Below, piece after piece: positions 61,433-64,000 of a stretch of DNA of 64,000 nucleotides. The stretch is taken from the NCBI GenBank assembly GCA_040386975.1, contig JAZKEO010000013.1:74315-138314 (forward strand), written 5' to 3'. Origin of the DNA: M2408 sp040386975 (GTDB lineage Bacteria; Bacteroidota; Bacteroidia; Flavobacteriales_D; Crocinitomicaceae). How positions within the stretch are numbered: the first letter of the stretch is position 1; each line of letters opens with the position of its first letter. The notes under the pieces are model-generated. The model searched no databases. It was not told where the DNA came from and worked only from the letters and a program-made list of their open reading frames with translations. The position numbers were made by a program, and so were the translations under genes.

Positions 61433-62796
61433 AAAAGTTTCTCGAGCAAGGAATCAAAACTCAATTCTTCTTGAATTCCAGTTTCCATGTTTTTGAGTTG
61501 AATCATTCCATTTTTAAGTTCATTTTCGCCAAGTAAAGCAACATATTTAACATTGCGGTTGTTGGCGTAAGTCATTTGTTTTTGCATTTTGGCTGCACTT
61601 GGATAAACTTCAGAATCGATGTTGTTTTTTCTGAGTTCTTGCACATATTTTATACATTGATTTTGTTCATTTTCTCCAAAATTGACAAAAAGTAAAGTCA
61701 AACCTTGAGCTAATTCTTTTGGAAATAAATCTAATTCTTGTAGTACATCATAAATTCTGTCGGCACCGAAAGAGATTCCAACGCCAGACATTCCTTTCAT
61801 GCCGAATAAAGCTGTTAAGTCGTCGTAACGTCCACCACCACAAATACTCCCCATTTTTACACCGTTTGCTTTTACTTCAAAAATAGCACCTGTGTAATAA
61901 TTTAAACCACGAGCAAGAGTGACATCAAATTCTAAATCAGCTCGTTGCAAGCCTAAAATTTCGACTTGATTTAAAACATATTCTAATTCTTCAATACCCT
62001 TTAATCCAATTTCACTTGAAGCCAAAAAGCTTTTCATGGCAGAAATTTTTTCAAGATTTGTTCCAGGGAAACTAAAAAGTGGTTTTATTTTTTCGATTGC
62101 AAAATCGGATAAACCTTTTTCAAGTAATTCTTTTATAACTCCTTCTTCCCCGATTTTATCTAATTTATCGATTGCAACGGTGATGTCAATAATTTTTTCT
62201 GTTTCACCACTCACTTCCGCAATTCCAGATAAAATTTTGCGGTTATTTATTTTTATCGTGAAAGATGGTAAACGTAAATTTGTCAAAATCTCATCAAAAA
62301 GCAAGACAAAATCCAATTCATAAATTAACGAATCACTTCCAACAACGTCTGCATCACATTGAAAAAATTCTTGGTAACGGCCATGTTGTGGTCTATCAGC
62401 TCTCCAAACAGGCTGAATTTGATAGCGTTTAAAAGGAAAAGCAATTTCATTTTGATGTTGTACCACAAAACGTGCAAAAGGAACTGTTAAATCGTAACGT
62501 AAAGCTTTTTCAGCCAAAGAATTTGAGAATCGAGCCAAATTATCATTTTGCAAAGCTTCTAAATCTGCTTTTTTTAATTTGTCGCCCGAATTTAATATTT
62601 TAAAAATCAATCTGTCGCCTTCTTCACCGTATTTTCCCATCAAAGTTGAAGACAATTCAAAAGCTGGTGTTTCGATTGGAGAAAAACCATAATTTTTGAA
62701 TGATTTTTTAATTGTTTCAAAAATATAAGTTCGTTGAGCAACTTCTTTCGGTAAAAAATCCCGTGTTCCTTTTGGTATTGCTGGTTTTTGCGCCAT
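61423..62796 (-). CDS. hisS: Histidyl-tRNA synthetase
   Basis: Charges tRNA-His. The 457-residue class II enzyme has the start IPKGTRDFLPKEVAQR (motif 1 region), motif 2 around YQIQPVWRADRPQHGRYQEF, the histidine-binding LARGLNYYTGAIFEV, GGGRYDDL and motif 3 GVGISFGADRI. A C-terminal anticodon-binding domain follows (about 365-457). It has a TATCTTTG box 35 bp before its ATG. Confidence 0.97.
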   Translation of the reverse strand: MAQKPAIPKGTRDFLPKEVAQRTYIFETIKKSFKNYGFSPIETPAFELSSTLMGKYGEEGDRLIFKILNSGDKLKKADLEALQNDNLARFSNSLAEKALRYDLTVPFARFVVQHQNEIAFPFKRYQIQPVWRADRPQHGRYQEFFQCDADVVGSDSLIYELDFVLLFDEILTNLRLPSFTIKINNRKILSGIAEVSGETEKIIDITVAIDKLDKIGEEGVIKELLEKGLSDFAIEKIKPLFSFPGTNLEKISAMKSFLASSEIGLKGIEELEYVLNQVEILGLQRADLEFDVTLARGLNYYTGAIFEVKANGVKMGSICGGGRYDDLTALFGMKGMSGVGISFGADRIYDVLQELDLFPKELAQGLTLLFVNFGENEQNQCIKYVQELRKNNIDSEVYPSAAKMQKQMTYANNRNVKYVALLGENELKNGMIQLKNMETGIQEELSFDSLLEKLLKE

Positions 62797-62831
62797 GAAA
62801 TGATAAAAATTGTGTTTTTGCTTTGAGTTTA

Positions 62832-62839
62832 CAAAGATA
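62832..62839 (-). promoter_or_regulatory. -7 element (TATCTTTG) of hisS
   Basis: Exact TAnnTTTG match on the minus strand, 35 bp before the ATG. Confidence 0.42.
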
Positions 62840-62880
62840 TAATTTTTAGAGGGAAATGCAATTCCTACTTTTCAAACACA

Positions 62881-63555
62881 CTAATTTTTTAAACCTCGAA
62901 TCATTTCTCTTTTTCCAGGTGGACCTTGCAATGTTTCGACTTGAAAACCAGCTGATTTCAAATCTCTTTTCACTTGTCCTTTAGCGCAATACGTCACAAA
63001 ACAGGCTTTTTCTTTTGCTAAGGAAAAGATTTTACTGAAAATTTCTAAGCTCCACATTTCTGGTTGAACGCGTGGACCAAAAGCATCAAAATAAATCAAA
63101 TCGATTGAATTTAATTCGAGTTTAAGCTCTTGAATTTTCTCTTTTAATTTGATAATTTTAAATGTCGGAGAAATTTTTGTCATTTCACCCCAATTTGCTT
63201 GATGAATTTTTTGATATAAAATATGAGCATTTTTTTCTTCCAGCTGTGTTGAGTAGTTCAAATCTGTGAGTTCTTCCTCACTTAAAGGATAAGCTTCCAG
63301 AGCAAAATAAGTGATTTTTTTATTTGATTTTTCTGCCTCAAGGCAAGTCAATAAAGCGTTTAATCCTGTTCCAAAACCTACTTCAAGGATTGAAAATTCA
63401 TTTTCGGATTCAAAAAAGTGAAATCCATTTTTAATAAAAACGTGTCTGGCTTCTTGAATTGCTCCGTGATGTGAATGGTAATATTCGTTTATTTCAGCCA
63501 TGTAAAAGGTGTGCGAACCATCGGCTGTAATGAATTTTTCTTTTTTGATTTCCAC
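62881..63555 (-). CDS. mnmD: tRNA 5-methylaminomethyl-2-thiouridine methyltransferase (MnmD)
   Basis: Methylates nm5s2U at the wobble position of certain tRNAs with S-adenosylmethionine. The 224-residue single-domain protein corresponds to the methyltransferase half of MnmC. Motifs: TADGSHTFYMAEINEYYHSHHGA at the start, the SAM site ILEVGFGTGLNALL, DLIYFDAFGPRVQPEMWS and TYCAKGQVKRDLKSAGF. No FAD oxidase half is attached. Confidence 0.92.
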   Translation of the reverse strand: MEIKKEKFITADGSHTFYMAEINEYYHSHHGAIQEARHVFIKNGFHFFESENEFSILEVGFGTGLNALLTCLEAEKSNKKITYFALEAYPLSEEELTDLNYSTQLEEKNAHILYQKIHQANWGEMTKISPTFKIIKLKEKIQELKLELNSIDLIYFDAFGPRVQPEMWSLEIFSKIFSLAKEKACFVTYCAKGQVKRDLKSAGFQVETLQGPPGKREMIRGLKN

Positions 63556-63602
63556 GTTAGATTGGATATTAGGATGTTAAGACATCAGGATACTAGGACA
63601 GT

Positions 63603-64000
63603 TTATAGAGCTTTTTTTACGCTAATTGTTTTTAAACCTTTTATAAATCGTCTTCCTAAAGAATTGTCTTTTGTTGCAACAAAAAGAATTTTATCGTCTA
63701 AATCTTTTAATTTTTTTCCGTCCATTTCTGTGATAAAATACATTTGATTTCCTGCGTCGGTATTAAAAATTTCATTCCAAGAAATTACGATTTTGTAGCC
63801 ATCAGCAGCTGTAAACAAGAAATAAATTTCGTTTAGTTCTTTGTGTTTGTCGTAGATGAATTCTACTTTACTTAAAACATCTTTTAGTAAAATCCCTCTT
63901 ACTTGCGTTAAGGTTCTTTTTAATTCACCTTGTTGATTAGTGATTTTTAAATCTTCAATTACAACGGTTTTCATCGTGTCAAAATCAGCGATGGAAAGTC
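63603..64000 (-). CDS. Molybdopterin-type domain protein, N-terminus beyond window
   Basis: Reading leftward from the window edge the frame is open (LSIADFDT, then MKTVVIEDLKITNQQ...), so the gene probably starts outside; the Met at 63974 may be internal. The visible 132 residues contain LTQVRGILLKDVLSKVEF, FTAADGYKIVISWNEIF and GRRFIKGLKTISVKKA. These are typical of the short sulfite-oxidase-like (molybdopterin-binding) domain proteins of Bacteroidetes. Cofactor binding cannot be judged from this part. Confidence 0.7.
   Translation of the reverse strand, partial: LSIADFDTMKTVVIEDLKITNQQGELKRTLTQVRGILLKDVLSKVEFIYDKHKELNEIYFLFTAADGYKIVISWNEIFNTDAGNQMYFITEMDGKKLKDLDDKILFVATKDNSLGRRFIKGLKTISVKKAL

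Overview
The window is a contiguous piece of an AT-rich chromosome from a member of the Bacteroidota, most likely Flavobacteriales and possibly Crocinitomicaceae (inference). The signs are two kinds of type IX secretion (T9SS) C-terminal domains, IPExxxVDY, GSCFA, DUF4230, DUF4328 and DUF4920 families, the Bacteroidetes form of TopB, starts without Shine-Dalgarno sequences, and promoters of the TAnnTTTG (-7) / TTG (-33) type. No rRNA, tRNA, CRISPR array, prophage or transposase is visible. One run of ten Ns (41263-41272) interrupts a T9SS gene and looks artificial.

Layout. 1-10.5 kb: a truncated WG-repeat protein, urocanate hydratase (hutU), then an accessory stretch. That stretch holds a lipoprotein, a Fic protein, a gene relic, a three-gene operon of unknown exported proteins, a polysaccharide-deacetylase-like gene with a GSCFA gene, a DUF1801 gene fragment, and a TIGR00266 protein. 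10.5-19.3 kb: a 1424-residue PKD-repeat T9SS protein, thiL and an M1 aminopeptidase lipoprotein. 19.3-30.2 kb: a small conserved protein, a helical-repeat protein, IPExxxVDY-pyk-arsC-like, an S9 peptidase, a small membrane protein, and an MMPL-type transporter with a polyprenyl synthetase. 30.3-36.4 kb: an ECF sigma/anti-sigma pair, a T9SS protein, an OmpA-like lipoprotein, a GNAT-like protein and a family 9 glycosyltransferase. 36.5-42.8 kb: two tandem paralogous T9SS secreted proteins. 43-64 kb: mostly housekeeping genes (YicC, gmk, nadD, GtrA, topB, acyl-CoA dehydrogenase, AAA/DUF4143 ATPase, rnhB, DUF4230 pair, thioesterase, rnc-fabF-acpP, purN, hutH, hisS, mnmD), ending in a truncated molybdopterin-type domain protein.

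How genes work together. hutH and hutU give the first two steps of histidine breakdown but lie 57 kb apart. acpP, fabF and rnc form one leftward block beside divergent purN. YicC-gmk-nadD-GtrA form a tight rightward block. The large secreted proteins and several lipoproteins are envelope or surface functions.

The most unusual observations are in the non-coding parts. Six genes carry a perfect TAnnTTTG box exactly four bases before ATG, a possible leaderless-mRNA architecture. The DUF4143 ATPase gene has three TAATGGAAA boxes spaced exactly 32 bp apart, one of them inside its promoter. A 58-bp loopless perfect palindrome runs from stop codon to stop codon between two convergent genes. A roughly 90-bp structured repeat occurs twice. 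Two accessory gene groups near the left end are bracketed by imperfect direct copies of flanking gene ends.
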